Source: CBDUMN01 sp965368335 (GTDB lineage: Bacteria; Pseudomonadota; Alphaproteobacteria; Rhodospirillales; JAPHRK01). Taken from it: a DNA stretch of 25,894 bases. The notes under the pieces are model-generated. The model was not told where the DNA came from. It made no database searches and was given only the letters and a program-made list of their open reading frames with translations. Below, in pieces: positions 6,374-12,958 of this stretch. The position numbers and the translations under genes were made by a program. Numbering within the stretch: position 1 is the first letter of the stretch; every line of letters begins with the position of its first letter. The stretch is taken from NCBI GenBank assembly GCA_965368335.1, contig CBDUMN010000048.1, positions 1 through 25,894 on the forward strand, in the 5' to 3' direction.

Positions 6374-8401
6374 ATGACCAAAACAACATCGGGACCACGC
6401 TGCGCCGCTCTGGTAGGCCCTTACACCAGCGGCAAGACAACGCTTCTTGAAGACATGCTTTTCGCCGCCGGGGCCATCGACCGACGCGGAACGGTCAAGG
6501 AAGGCAACACGGTCGGCGACGGCGCGACGGAGGCCCGGGCCCGCGGTATGAGCACCGAGCTTTCCATCGCCAGCATGAATTATCTCGATGAACCCTGGAC
6601 GCTGATTGACTGCCCCGGTTCGGTGGAGCTGACCTATGACGCCCAGTGCGCCATGATGGTCGCCGATACGGTGATTGTGGTCTGCGAGCCCGCGCCCGAA
6701 CGGGCGGTGACCATTTCGCCGCTGCTCAAGTTCCTCGACGACCGGGATATCCCGCATATCCTCTATATTAATAAAATGGATCAGGCCGAAGCTTCCGTGC
6801 GCGCCACGTTCGAGGCTCTGCAGGGTGTTTCCAGCCGCCCGTTGCTGCTCCGTGAAATCCCCATGCGCAATGGCGCGGGTGAAATCACCGGCATGGTCGA
6901 TCTGGTCAGTGAGCGGGCCTGGAAATGGAACCCCCATAAGCCGTCCGATCTGATTTCCCTGCCCGAAGCCGTCAAGGATGATGAAGAGTTGGCGCGCACT
7001 GAAATGCTCGAATCCCTCGCCGATTTCGACGACAAGCTGATGGAAGAGCTGCTTGAGGACGTGGCGCCCTCGACCGACGAGATATACGAAAACCTCACCA
7101 AGGATTTGCAGCAGGACCTGATCGTCCCGGTGTTTTTCGGCTCGGCGGAGAACGAGAACGGTATCAATCGTCTGATGAAGGCGCTGCGCCACGAAGCGCC
7201 GGGGGCGGCGAAAACGGCCGAGCGCTTAGGCGTCGATACGTCCGGCGGTGCGGTTGCGCAAATCTTCAAGACCGTCCATGCGGGGCATTCGGGCAAAATG
7301 TCCATGGCCCGGATCTGGGCCGGAGAGGTCAAGGATGGCATGAGCCTCAACGGCGACCGGGTCGGCGGGGTCAATAGCCTGCTTGGCAAGACGACGGAAA
7401 AAAAGACATCGGCTAAGGCCGGTGAAGTGGTGGCGCTCGGTCGTATGGAAAACGCCCAGACCGGTGATCTCTTGACCGAACAGGGCAAGGTCGAGTGCGA
7501 CTGGCCGGAACCGCCCGCGCCGCTTTACGCCTTCGCCATCCATGCCGAAAAGCAGTCCGACGAGGTCAAGCTCTCGGGTGCGCTGGCCAAGCTGGCGGAA
7601 GAAGACCCCTCGATCAATGCCGCCCATAGCGAAGAAACCGGCGAGTTCGTTTTGACCGGTCAGGGGGAGGTCCATCTTCAGATTGCGCTTTCCAGAATGA
7701 AAGGCGAGTACGGTCTTTCGGTCGCCCATCAGAAACCCATGGTTCCCTATAAGGAAACCATTCGCAAACCGGCGAGCCAGCATTCGCGCCATAAAAAGCA
7801 ATCGGGCGGTCATGGTGAATTCGGCGATGTGCATCTGGAGATCAAGCCTCTGCCGCGCGGTTCGGGGTTCAGCTTCTCCGACACCATCACCGGCGGCGTG
7901 GTGCCCAAGCAGTATATTCCGGCTGTCGAGAAAGGTGTGGCCGGGACCTTGGGCCAGGGGCCGCTCGGCTTCCAGGTTGTCGATTTGACCGTTACCCTGA
8001 CCGACGGCGGTTTCCATCCGGTGGACAGCTCGGATATGGCTTTCCAGAAAGCCGCCGCCCAGGGAATGCGCGAGGCGCTGCCGACCTGTAATCCGGTTCT
8101 GTTGGAGCCGATCTTGAATGTCTCCGTCTCGGTGCCGAGTGAATACACCTCCAAGGTTCAGCGCATGGTTTCCGGGCGGCGCGGCCAGATTCTCGGGTTC
8201 GACGCCAAGGACGGCTGGCAGGGCTGGGATGAGGTTCAGGCCATGATGCCTCAAGCCGAGATCGGCGATCTGATCGTTGAGTTACGCTCGCAAAGCTTGG
8301 GTGTGGGGACCTATACCTATGAATTCGATCACCTGCAGGAGTTCTCCGGTAAGGAAGCCGACAAGGTGGTCGCCGCCCGCGCCGAGAGCCTGAAGGGATA
8401 A
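6374..8401 (+). CDS. Elongation factor G-like translational GTPase with non-canonical PGS motif
   Basis: This is a 675-residue five-domain EF-G-type GTPase. The G domain shows the P-loop GPYTSGKT (15-22), NKMD (133-136) and a DxxG element at 79-82. That element reads DCPGS, not the DxPGH of canonical EF-G and EF-Tu, so residue 83 is Ser where the GTP-hydrolysis histidine normally sits. The switch I sequence is also changed: RGMST at 57-61 where EF-G has RGIT. Domains II-V follow, including the HGEFGDV region of domain IV and a C-terminal YTYEF segment. ATG 6374 has a GGGGGA ribosome binding site 9 bases upstream. It is not in a str operon (no rpsL, rpsG or tuf nearby), so it is a divergent paralog rather than the housekeeping fusA. 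Its role could be ribosome recycling, stress translation or a tetracycline-protection-like function; none is shown by the sequence. Confidence 0.9.
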   Translation: MTKTTSGPRCAALVGPYTSGKTTLLEDMLFAAGAIDRRGTVKEGNTVGDGATEARARGMSTELSIASMNYLDEPWTLIDCPGSVELTYDAQCAMMVADTVIVVCEPAPERAVTISPLLKFLDDRDIPHILYINKMDQAEASVRATFEALQGVSSRPLLLREIPMRNGAGEITGMVDLVSERAWKWNPHKPSDLISLPEAVKDDEELARTEMLESLADFDDKLMEELLEDVAPSTDEIYENLTKDLQQDLIVPVFFGSAENENGINRLMKALRHEAPGAAKTAERLGVDTSGGAVAQIFKTVHAGHSGKMSMARIWAGEVKDGMSLNGDRVGGVNSLLGKTTEKKTSAKAGEVVALGRMENAQTGDLLTEQGKVECDWPEPPAPLYAFAIHAEKQSDEVKLSGALAKLAEEDPSINAAHSEETGEFVLTGQGEVHLQIALSRMKGEYGLSVAHQKPMVPYKETIRKPASQHSRHKKQSGGHGEFGDVHLEIKPLPRGSGFSFSDTITGGVVPKQYIPAVEKGVAGTLGQGPLGFQVVDLTVTLTDGGFHPVDSSDMAFQKAAAQGMREALPTCNPVLLEPILNVSVSVPSEYTSKVQRMVSGRRGQILGFDAKDGWQGWDEVQAMMPQAEIGDLIVELRSQSLGVGTYTYEFDHLQEFSGKEADKVVAARAESLKG

Positions 8402-8415
8402 GTTGATTAGGAGGA

Positions 8416-8639
8416 GGACCTCAAGCGCCGGTCGCCCTCCGGGCTGGGCTCGCTACGCTGCCGCTCCGCGCGGCCACGCTTGTGGCCGTTTTCGCTTCGC
8501 TCAACCAGTCGCCCGACAGAATCTTCGGAGTGCCTGTTCCAAACTCTGAGGCGAACAGCGTGAGCCGCATGGCCGATTGAGGCCCGCGAGTTAATACGAG
8601 CGAGCCCAGGGGCGGAGCCCCGACCGGCGACTGAGGTCC
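8416..8639. repeat. Large imperfect inverted repeat (~224 bp) downstream of the EF-G-like gene
   Basis: The outer arms 8416-8454 and 8599-8639 pair over about 40 bp: GGACCTCA against TGAGGTCC, GCGCCGGTCG against CGACCGGCGA, and TGGGCTCGCT against AGCGAGCCCA. Inside are further hairpins such as CGGCCACGCTTGTGGCCG. The sequence is GC-rich and crossed by weak ORFs with no recognisable protein. It looks like a folded non-coding or repeated extragenic element. A further 8-bp hairpin ACGAAAGC/GCTTTCGT follows at 8642-8662. Confidence 0.6.
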
Positions 8640-8669
8640 GTACGAAAGCCAACAGCTTTCGTCATAACC

Positions 8670-8704
8670 AAAAGAAAACCGCCCCGGTTGGGGCGGCGAT
8701 CTTT
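8670..8704. terminator. Bidirectional Rho-independent terminator
   Basis: The stem CCGCCCC/GGGGCGG (8679-8685 and 8690-8696) has a 4-base loop. On the minus strand it is followed by TTTTCTTTT, on the plus strand by CGATCTTTT. It can end the EF-G-like transcript, and read-through from the two sRNA genes on the other strand. Confidence 0.75.
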
Positions 8705-8730
8705 TGGAGGGGTAAATTTATAAAATAGGC

Positions 8731-8858
8731 AAAAAAAAGCCGGGCCAAACGGTCCGGCAAGTTTAACAGGGAGGCTTCACGTCTGGGAGACGTAGGACCC
8801 GAGGGCCCTTCGGATCAGGCCTTGCGCCCGATCTCAACAATGTTGCGCTGCAACATCG
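8731..8858 (-). ncRNA. AbcR-like (alpha-r15 type) small RNA, copy 1
   Basis: This is a ~128-nt structured RNA read on the minus strand. In RNA order: hairpin ATGTTGC/GCAACAT; hairpin GATCGGGC/GCCTGATC with loop GCAAG; hairpin GGGCC/GGTCC; hairpin ACGTCT/AGACGT with CCC in the loop; an unpaired GCCTCCCTG stretch; and a terminator GCCGG-ACC/GGC-CCGGC followed by eight U. It is a diverged duplicate of the RNA at 9010-9142: the 3' ~40 nt before the terminator are nearly identical, while the 5' hairpins keep shape but not sequence. Two CUCCC motifs could pair with Shine-Dalgarno sequences, as in AbcR RNAs, which bind mRNAs of ABC transporters with Hfq. The 5' end is estimated (about 8856-8860); a TACTTT just upstream may be the -10, but no good -35 is visible. 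The RNA call is strong; the AbcR name rests on motif, tandem copies and the lsrB neighbour. Confidence 0.78.
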
Positions 8859-9009
8859 TCTGAAAGTATTTCTACATGAGGAGGTGCTCATACACTATTG
8901 CCAATTTAGAAGATCAGCCATGCACTGATCGCATGGCTTGACCAAAGGCAAGTGGCCCTAAAACGAAGGCGATCCTGTGCGGTAGAAATTTTGCAGTTGC
9001 GCAGCAGAC

Positions 9010-9142
9010 AAAAAAAGACCGGGCCAAAAATGGCCCGGCGAGTTTAACAGGGAGGCTTTACGTCTGGGAGACGTAGGGTCCTTAAGAAAGGACCCCTCCG
9101 CTTGGATATTGCGTCCAAGCGTGATGTTGCGGTGCAACATCT
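9010..9142 (-). ncRNA. AbcR-like (alpha-r15 type) small RNA, copy 2
   Basis: This is a ~133-nt structured RNA on the minus strand between lsrB and copy 1. In RNA order: hairpin GATGTTGC/GCAACATC; hairpin CGCTTGGA/TCCAAGCG with a 7-base loop; hairpin GGGTCCTT/AAGGACCC with loop TCTT; hairpin TACGTCT/AGACGTA with loop CCC; an unpaired GCCTCCCTG; and a strong terminator of stem CCGGGCCA/TGGCCCGG followed by TCTTTTTTT. A near-consensus sigma-70 promoter ends 7 bases before the proposed start at 9142. CUCCC occurs twice, once in a hairpin loop and once unpaired, suiting an anti-Shine-Dalgarno regulator. AbcR1 and AbcR2 of rhizobia, Agrobacterium and Brucella are tandem, carry CUCCC motifs, and lie beside a LysR gene (lsrB/vtlR), as here. 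A short ORF over this stretch (8958-9140) is not credible as a protein. Confidence 0.82.
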
Positions 9143-9148
9143 GAGGGG

Positions 9149-9177
9149 AAGATAGACGGCCCGATGGTTTCTGGCAA
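9149..9177 (-). promoter_or_regulatory. Sigma-70 promoter of sRNA copy 2
   Basis: On the minus strand, -35 TTGCCA (9172-9177), exactly 17 bases, then -10 TATCTT (9149-9154). The predicted start at 9142 falls just before the first conserved hairpin. LsrB/VtlR could bind upstream, toward 9180-9326, as VtlR does for abcR2 in Brucella; no LysR T-N11-A site was assigned. Confidence 0.7.
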
Positions 9178-9326
9178 TTGAAATTAATACAATTCAGCTA
9201 TGCGTAATGCGCATGGAAGAAAAATGATTAGGGCTTTGATCCTGCTTCATCATTTCGCTTGTGCAAAGCTTCGGGCAGACGGGAAAAGTTGCCCCTGAAC
9301 GGTCTCGGAGAAGATGGTTTTGCCGG

Positions 9327-10220
9327 TTAGTGCGCGCCTTCGGCGATGGTCCGCAAAAGGAAGTCGCGCAGCACCTGGATACGCATGGAATGGCGGAGCT
9401 CTTCCGGGTAGACGAAGTAGATATCGAGCTCGGGGCCGCGCAGTTCGGGCAATACCTCAACCAGGTTTGAGCCTGTGGTATGTCCCATGTAGTCGGGCAT
9501 GAAGGCCAGTCCCATGCCGTTCTGGACGGCCTTGAAAATGCCGTAGATGTTGTTGACCTCAAGAGTCGCTTGGCGCAGTTCTTTTTCTTCGCGCCCCACT
9601 TCAAGCAGCCAGTTGAGGTTGGCGAATGGCGCAGAGGTTCCTTCGCCGTAAACGACTAGCTTATGGTCGTCCAGGTCGTCTAGCGAATGGGGCATGCCAT
9701 GCTTTTTCAGGTAGTCAGGCGAAGCGAAGATATGGAAGCCCATAGTGGTTAAGTGTCGCTGCACCAGGTCAGGCTGGGTCGGTTTGGCGAGGCGCAGGGC
9801 CACATCGGCCTCGCGCATCGAGATATCGAGTTCTCCGTCGGTCAGTAGGATGCTGACGTTGATATCGGGGTAGAGTTCGACGAACTCCTTCATCCGCGGG
9901 GTCAGCCAGACGGAGCCGAAGCCGACGGTGGTGGTGATTTTCAGAGGCCCTTGAGGGCGCTCCTTGCTTTCGTTCAACCGCGCTTCGACCATGTTGAGTT
10001 TGGCGAAGACGCTCTTGACGGTGCGATCCAGCAACTCGCCCTGCTCGGTTAGGATCAGGCCGCGGGCGTGGCGGTGGAAGAGGTGGCAGTTAAGGCTTTC
10101 CTCCAGCGCGCTGATCTGGCGGCTGACGGCGGACTGGCTCAAGTTGAGCGTGTCGCCCGCATGGGTAAAGCTGCCCGCCTCGGCGACTGTGTGGAAAATC
10201 CTCAGCTTGTCCCAATCCAT
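9327..10220 (-). CDS. lsrB: LsrB/VtlR-type LysR-family transcriptional regulator
   Basis: This is a 297-residue LysR-type regulator. The N-terminal helix-turn-helix MDWDKLRIFHTVAEAGSFTH, then LNLSQSAVSRQISALE and HLFHRHARGLILTEQGE, is close to LsrB of Sinorhizobium/Agrobacterium and VtlR of Brucella as I recall them. The effector-binding domain follows from about residue 90 (ITTTVGFGSVWLT). In those genera this protein affects redox balance, cell-envelope functions and host interaction, and activates AbcR sRNA transcription. Here two AbcR-like sRNA genes lie directly downstream on the same strand (from 9142), and trxB lies 100 bp upstream, matching the rhizobial lrp-trxB-lsrB neighbourhood. 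ATG 10220 gives the conserved MDWDKLR start. It has no cysteine pair at OxyR positions, so it is not a second OxyR. Identity is from recalled sequence, not an alignment. Confidence 0.85.
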   Translation of the reverse strand: MDWDKLRIFHTVAEAGSFTHAGDTLNLSQSAVSRQISALEESLNCHLFHRHARGLILTEQGELLDRTVKSVFAKLNMVEARLNESKERPQGPLKITTTVGFGSVWLTPRMKEFVELYPDINVSILLTDGELDISMREADVALRLAKPTQPDLVQRHLTTMGFHIFASPDYLKKHGMPHSLDDLDDHKLVVYGEGTSAPFANLNWLLEVGREEKELRQATLEVNNIYGIFKAVQNGMGLAFMPDYMGHTTGSNLVEVLPELRGPELDIYFVYPEELRHSMRIQVLRDFLLRTIAEGAH

Positions 10221-10251
10221 TCGTTTCGTCCCCCTGTTTTTCCCCTTCTAA

Positions 10252-10270
10252 CTCCCCCTAGAAGGGGGAG
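10252..10270. repeat. GC-rich palindrome CTCCCCCT-AGA-AGGGGGAG
   Basis: A perfect 8-bp inverted repeat with a 3-base loop lies between lsrB and trxB. With the neighbouring CCTCCCCT/AGGGGAGG hairpin and the adjoining GTTAGGTGGGGT it looks like the REP-like CTCCCC palindromes found between genes in many alphaproteobacteria. Confidence 0.55.
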
Positions 10271-10285
10271 GACGAATATAAAATC

Positions 10286-10304
10286 CCTCCCCTCTTAGGG
10301 GAGG
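10286..10304 (-). terminator. Hairpin downstream of trxB, possible terminator or REP-like repeat
   Basis: The stem CCTCCCCT/AGGGGAGG has a 3-base loop, followed on the minus strand by GATTTTATATT, a modest U-rich tail. It lies 17 bp beyond the trxB stop and could end that transcript before lsrB. Confidence 0.5.
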
Positions 10305-10320
10305 TTAGGTGGGGTATGCC

Positions 10321-11283
10321 TTATTCGGCCGCTTTGGTGAATTCGGCTTCGGCGATGAAGCGTTCGGCGTCGAGGGCGGCCATGCAACCGGTCCCCGCCG
10401 CCGTGACAGCCTGACGGTAGGTTTTGTCTTGAACGTCGCCTGCCGCGAAAACCCCCGGAATATTGGTCTGGGGTGTGCCCGGCTGGGTGATCAGGAAACC
10501 CTCCTCATCCATTTCAAGCTGACCCTTGAACAGGTCGGTGTTGGGTTGGTGGCCGATGGCGATGAAAACCCCGTCGACGGCGAATTCGCTGGTCTCGCCG
10601 GTTTTGACGTTCTTGACCCGCACACCGTTGACGCCCGGCGGGTTGTCGCCACCGAGAATTTCTTCGAGCGTGCTGTCCCAACAAAATTCGAGCTTGTCGT
10701 TTTTGAAGGCGCGCTCCTGAAGAATCTTTTCAGCCCGCAGTTCGTCGCGACGGTGGATGAGAGTGACCTTGCTGGCGAAGTTAGTCAGGAAAATGGCTTC
10801 CTCGACCGCCGTGTTGCCGCCGCCGACCACGGCCACTTCCTTGCCCCGATAGAAGAACCCGTCGCAGGTGGCGCAGGCCGAGACGCCGAAGCCCTGGAAG
10901 GTCTGCTCGCTTTCGAGCCCCAGCCATTTGGCCGTTGCGCCGGTGCAGATGATCAAGGTGTCGCCGGTGTAGACGTCGCCCGAGTCGCCCACCAGTTTGA
11001 ACGGGCGGGTCTTGAGATCGGCTTCGATGATCGTGTCGTCGAACATCTTGGCGCCGACGTTTTCGGCCTGGGCCTGCATCTGCTCCATCAGCCAGGGGCC
11101 CTGCACCGGATCGGCGAAACCGGGATAGTTCTCGACATCGGTGGTGATGGTCAACTGGCCGCCGGGCTGCAGGCCCTGCACCACGATCGGTTCCATCATC
11201 GCGCGCGCCGCATAGATCGCGGCGGAATAGCCCGCCGGGCCCGAGCCGATGATCAAGACTTTACTGTGGTGGGTGGTGGACAT
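10321..11283 (-). CDS. trxB: Thioredoxin reductase
   Basis: This is a 320-residue low-molecular-weight flavoprotein that reduces thioredoxin with NADPH. It shows the N-terminal FAD-binding GSGPAG (13-18), the redox-active CATC (Cys137 and Cys140), the NADPH-binding VVGGGNTAVEEA (from 152) and a C-terminal GVFAAGDVQD FAD motif. ATG 11283 is chosen because MSTTHHSKVLIIG fits the family and an AGAGGA ribosome binding site lies 8 bases upstream; the open frame runs on to 11370 but adds unrelated residues. It lies downstream of the peroxiredoxin gene on the same strand, separated by a strong terminator, so it probably has its own promoter. With the 2-Cys peroxiredoxin it would form a peroxide-removal chain through thioredoxin. 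Confidence 0.97.
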   Translation of the reverse strand: MSTTHHSKVLIIGSGPAGYSAAIYAARAMMEPIVVQGLQPGGQLTITTDVENYPGFADPVQGPWLMEQMQAQAENVGAKMFDDTIIEADLKTRPFKLVGDSGDVYTGDTLIICTGATAKWLGLESEQTFQGFGVSACATCDGFFYRGKEVAVVGGGNTAVEEAIFLTNFASKVTLIHRRDELRAEKILQERAFKNDKLEFCWDSTLEEILGGDNPPGVNGVRVKNVKTGETSEFAVDGVFIAIGHQPNTDLFKGQLEMDEEGFLITQPGTPQTNIPGVFAAGDVQDKTYRQAVTAAGTGCMAALDAERFIAEAEFTKAAE

Positions 11284-11407
11284 CGACCAAGTCCTCTTTG
11301 TCTTCAAATGAAAAATGTTAAGCCTAAGATAGAAGGGCCGACCAGTTGAGGCAAGGCAGAGCGACAGCACAAAAGCCCGTTTCGGCGAACTTTCCGGTGG
11401 ATAACAA

Positions 11408-11441
11408 AAACGGGCCGCCGGGAAAGCCCCGCGGCCCGTTT
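11408..11441. terminator. Strong bidirectional Rho-independent terminator after the peroxiredoxin gene
   Basis: An 11-bp stem AAACGGGCCGC/GCGGCCCGTTT encloses an inner GGG/CCC pairing. The minus-strand tail is TTTTTGTT and the plus-strand tail TTTCTTTTTT. It lies 28 bp past the peroxiredoxin stop. Confidence 0.88.
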
Positions 11442-11468
11442 CTTTTTTACTACGCTCTTTATGCAGCC

Positions 11469-12080
11469 TTAGAGGTCGTTGGCGTGGCTGGAGAGATATT
11501 CGGCGACGCCGTCTGGGGTGGCGGTCATGCCGTCGTCACCTTTGTTCCAGCCGGCCGGGCAGACTTCGCCGTGTTCTTCGTGGAACTGCAGCGCATCGAC
11601 CATGCGGATGGCTTCGTCCACGTTGCGGCCGAGAGGCAGATCGTTGATCACTGCATGACGCACATTGCCTTCCTTGTCGATCAGGAAGGTGCCGCGCAGG
11701 GTCACCGATTCGTTGATCAGAACGCCGTAATCGCGGCCGATCTGCTTGGTCAGGTCGGCGACCATGGGGAACTGGACATTGCCCAAGCCGCCCTGATCGA
11801 CCGGAGTGTTTTTCCAGGCCAGATGGGTGAAGTGGGAATCGACGGAAACTGCAACCACTTTGACGCCGCGCTCTTCAAATGCCTTCATGCGATGGTCGAA
11901 GGCGAGAATTTCTGACGGGCAAACGAAGGTGAAGTCGAGCGGATAGAAGAAAACGAGACCGTAGGAACCGTTGAGATGGTTCTTCAGGTTAAAATCTTCC
12001 TTGATGGAATTGTCCGGCATCACGGCAGGTGCAGTAAAATCGGGGGCGGCCTGCGTGACCAGGGATTGGTGCTCGCTCAT
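11469..12080 (-). CDS. Typical 2-Cys peroxiredoxin (AhpC/TSA family)
   Basis: This 203-residue peroxiredoxin reduces H2O2 and organic peroxides. The peroxidatic Cys54 is in DFTFVCPSE and the resolving Cys174 in HGEVCPAGW, which defines the typical 2-Cys class. The GGLG motif (97-100) linked to sensitivity to over-oxidation is present; I see no clear C-terminal YF partner motif. ATG 12080 has an AGAGGA ribosome binding site. It would be recycled by thioredoxin/TrxB, encoded just downstream. A perfect FNR-type box lies 106 bp upstream of its start, placed well for activation from about -42, so expression may rise at low oxygen. It is divergent from lrp. There is no AhpF nearby, which favours thioredoxin as the reductant. 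Confidence 0.94.
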   Translation of the reverse strand: MSEHQSLVTQAAPDFTAPAVMPDNSIKEDFNLKNHLNGSYGLVFFYPLDFTFVCPSEILAFDHRMKAFEERGVKVVAVSVDSHFTHLAWKNTPVDQGGLGNVQFPMVADLTKQIGRDYGVLINESVTLRGTFLIDKEGNVRHAVINDLPLGRNVDEAIRMVDALQFHEEHGEVCPAGWNKGDDGMTATPDGVAEYLSSHANDL

Positions 12081-12375
12081 TTTCTTAATCCTCTTAATCT
12101 AAACGGGGGTTCTGTTTTTTATTGGAATAAAACTAAAATGGAGAGGCAAAATAGAATCCGCCTCTTTGAAATGCAAGGTTTGATATGAATCAATGAGCCG
12201 AATTTTGGGGATAATTGGCAGCGGCGGCCTTTCTGAACAACAATTTTTTTCGCTCTGTTTTTGTAATTTTATTTCTTGTAAGGCCTGAAGTGTTGTGTAA
12301 TATTCTTGCGCAATAGTGAAATTTCCTTACCCGCTTTGTTTGGCGGGAGAAAAAAGGCGATGGGGAGGAGCAAGA
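12081..12375. promoter_or_regulatory. AT-rich divergent promoter region between the peroxiredoxin gene and lrp
   Basis: This 295-bp region without a gene is clearly AT-richer than its surroundings, with T-rich tracts at about 12243-12290. It should hold the promoters of both divergent genes. Besides the FNR-type box no operator was assigned; Lrp autoregulation would be expected to act here. Confidence 0.5.
12180..12193. promoter_or_regulatory. FNR/Anr/FixK-type box TTGAT-ATGA-ATCAA
   Basis: All ten fixed positions of the TTGAT-N4-ATCAA consensus match. On the minus strand, -10-like TTCTAT/TATTTT sequences lie at 12148-12156, so the box would be centred about 42-46 bases upstream of the start site, the class II activator position, for the peroxiredoxin gene. 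Confidence 0.6.
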
Positions 12376-12867
12376 GTGCAAAGGGTCAAACTCGATAAAA
12401 TCGACCGGCGGATCCTTGCCGATTTACAGGACAATGGGCGCATGACCAACGTGGAGCTCGCCAAGCGGGCGGGCATCTCGGCGCCCCCCTGCCTGCGCCG
12501 TGTCCGCGCGCTCGAGGATGCGGGCTACATCAAAGGCTACCATGCCGAACTGGACGGCCACGAGTTGGGCTATAATGTGACCGTCTTCGCCCAAGTCGGC
12601 CTTAACAGTCAGGCCGAACCGGACCTCAAGGCCTTTGAAGACCTGATCGGCCAGTGGCCGGAAGTCCGCGAATGCCACATGCTGGCGGGCGAGACGGATT
12701 TCCTCTTGAAGATCGTCGAGCAGGACTGGGATTCCTACCAGCAATTTCTCACCACCAAACTGACCGCTGCTCCCAATGTGGCACACGTTAAATCCTCCAT
12801 GACCGTGCGCACCGCCAAACTGATGCCCGGCGTTCCCATCGATGTGGATGGGGTGGACGAGGGGTAG
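12376..12867 (+). CDS. lrp: Lrp/AsnC-family transcriptional regulator
   Basis: This is a 163-residue feast/famine regulator. The N-terminal helix-turn-helix covers LDKIDRRILADLQDNGRMTNVELAKRAG and ends in SAPPCLRRVRALEDAGYIKGY. The C-terminal RAM domain (about 75-150) binds amino acids and mediates oligomers. GTG 12376 is chosen because it follows a GAGGAG ribosome binding site at 6 bases and gives the family's short lead-in VQRVKLD; earlier in-frame residues back to 12316 are not family-like. It is divergent from the peroxiredoxin gene and convergent with greA, with a shared terminator after it. The position next to trxB-lsrB and greA is the one seen in rhizobia, which supports orthology. 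Target genes and co-effector are not evident. Confidence 0.92.
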   Translation: MQRVKLDKIDRRILADLQDNGRMTNVELAKRAGISAPPCLRRVRALEDAGYIKGYHAELDGHELGYNVTVFAQVGLNSQAEPDLKAFEDLIGQWPEVRECHMLAGETDFLLKIVEQDWDSYQQFLTTKLTAAPNVAHVKSSMTVRTAKLMPGVPIDVDGVDEG

Positions 12868-12900
12868 GACGCCTTTTCGCTGCCAATGGTTTTACCCAAC

Positions 12901-12935
12901 AAAAAGCCCGCCTCCTTGATGGAAGCGGGCTTTTT
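12901..12935. terminator. Bidirectional terminator shared by lrp and greA
   Basis: An 11-bp stem AAAAAGCCCGC/GCGGGCTTTTT with a 13-base loop region lies between the convergent stops of lrp (12867) and greA (12959). U-runs occur in both directions. Confidence 0.92.
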
Positions 12936-12958
12936 GATGTCTGCCGAAACTTTCGGTC

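Noticed and set aside
7226..8254. 342-codon minus-strand ORF (and 6164-7192)
   Set aside because: Antisense to the EF-G-like gene; no family features.
8407..8652. 81-codon ORF on the minus strand
   Set aside because: It lies wholly across the large inverted repeat, has no recognisable domain, and reads as a typical GC-rich chance frame.
8958..9140. 60-codon ORF on the minus strand
   Set aside because: It runs through the structured sRNA copy 2 including its terminator; the RNA explains the sequence better.
9327..10220. Second OxyR
   Set aside because: The OxyR cysteine pair is absent and the N-terminus matches LsrB/VtlR.
10309..11349. 346-codon plus-strand ORF
   Set aside because: Exact antisense shadow of trxB.
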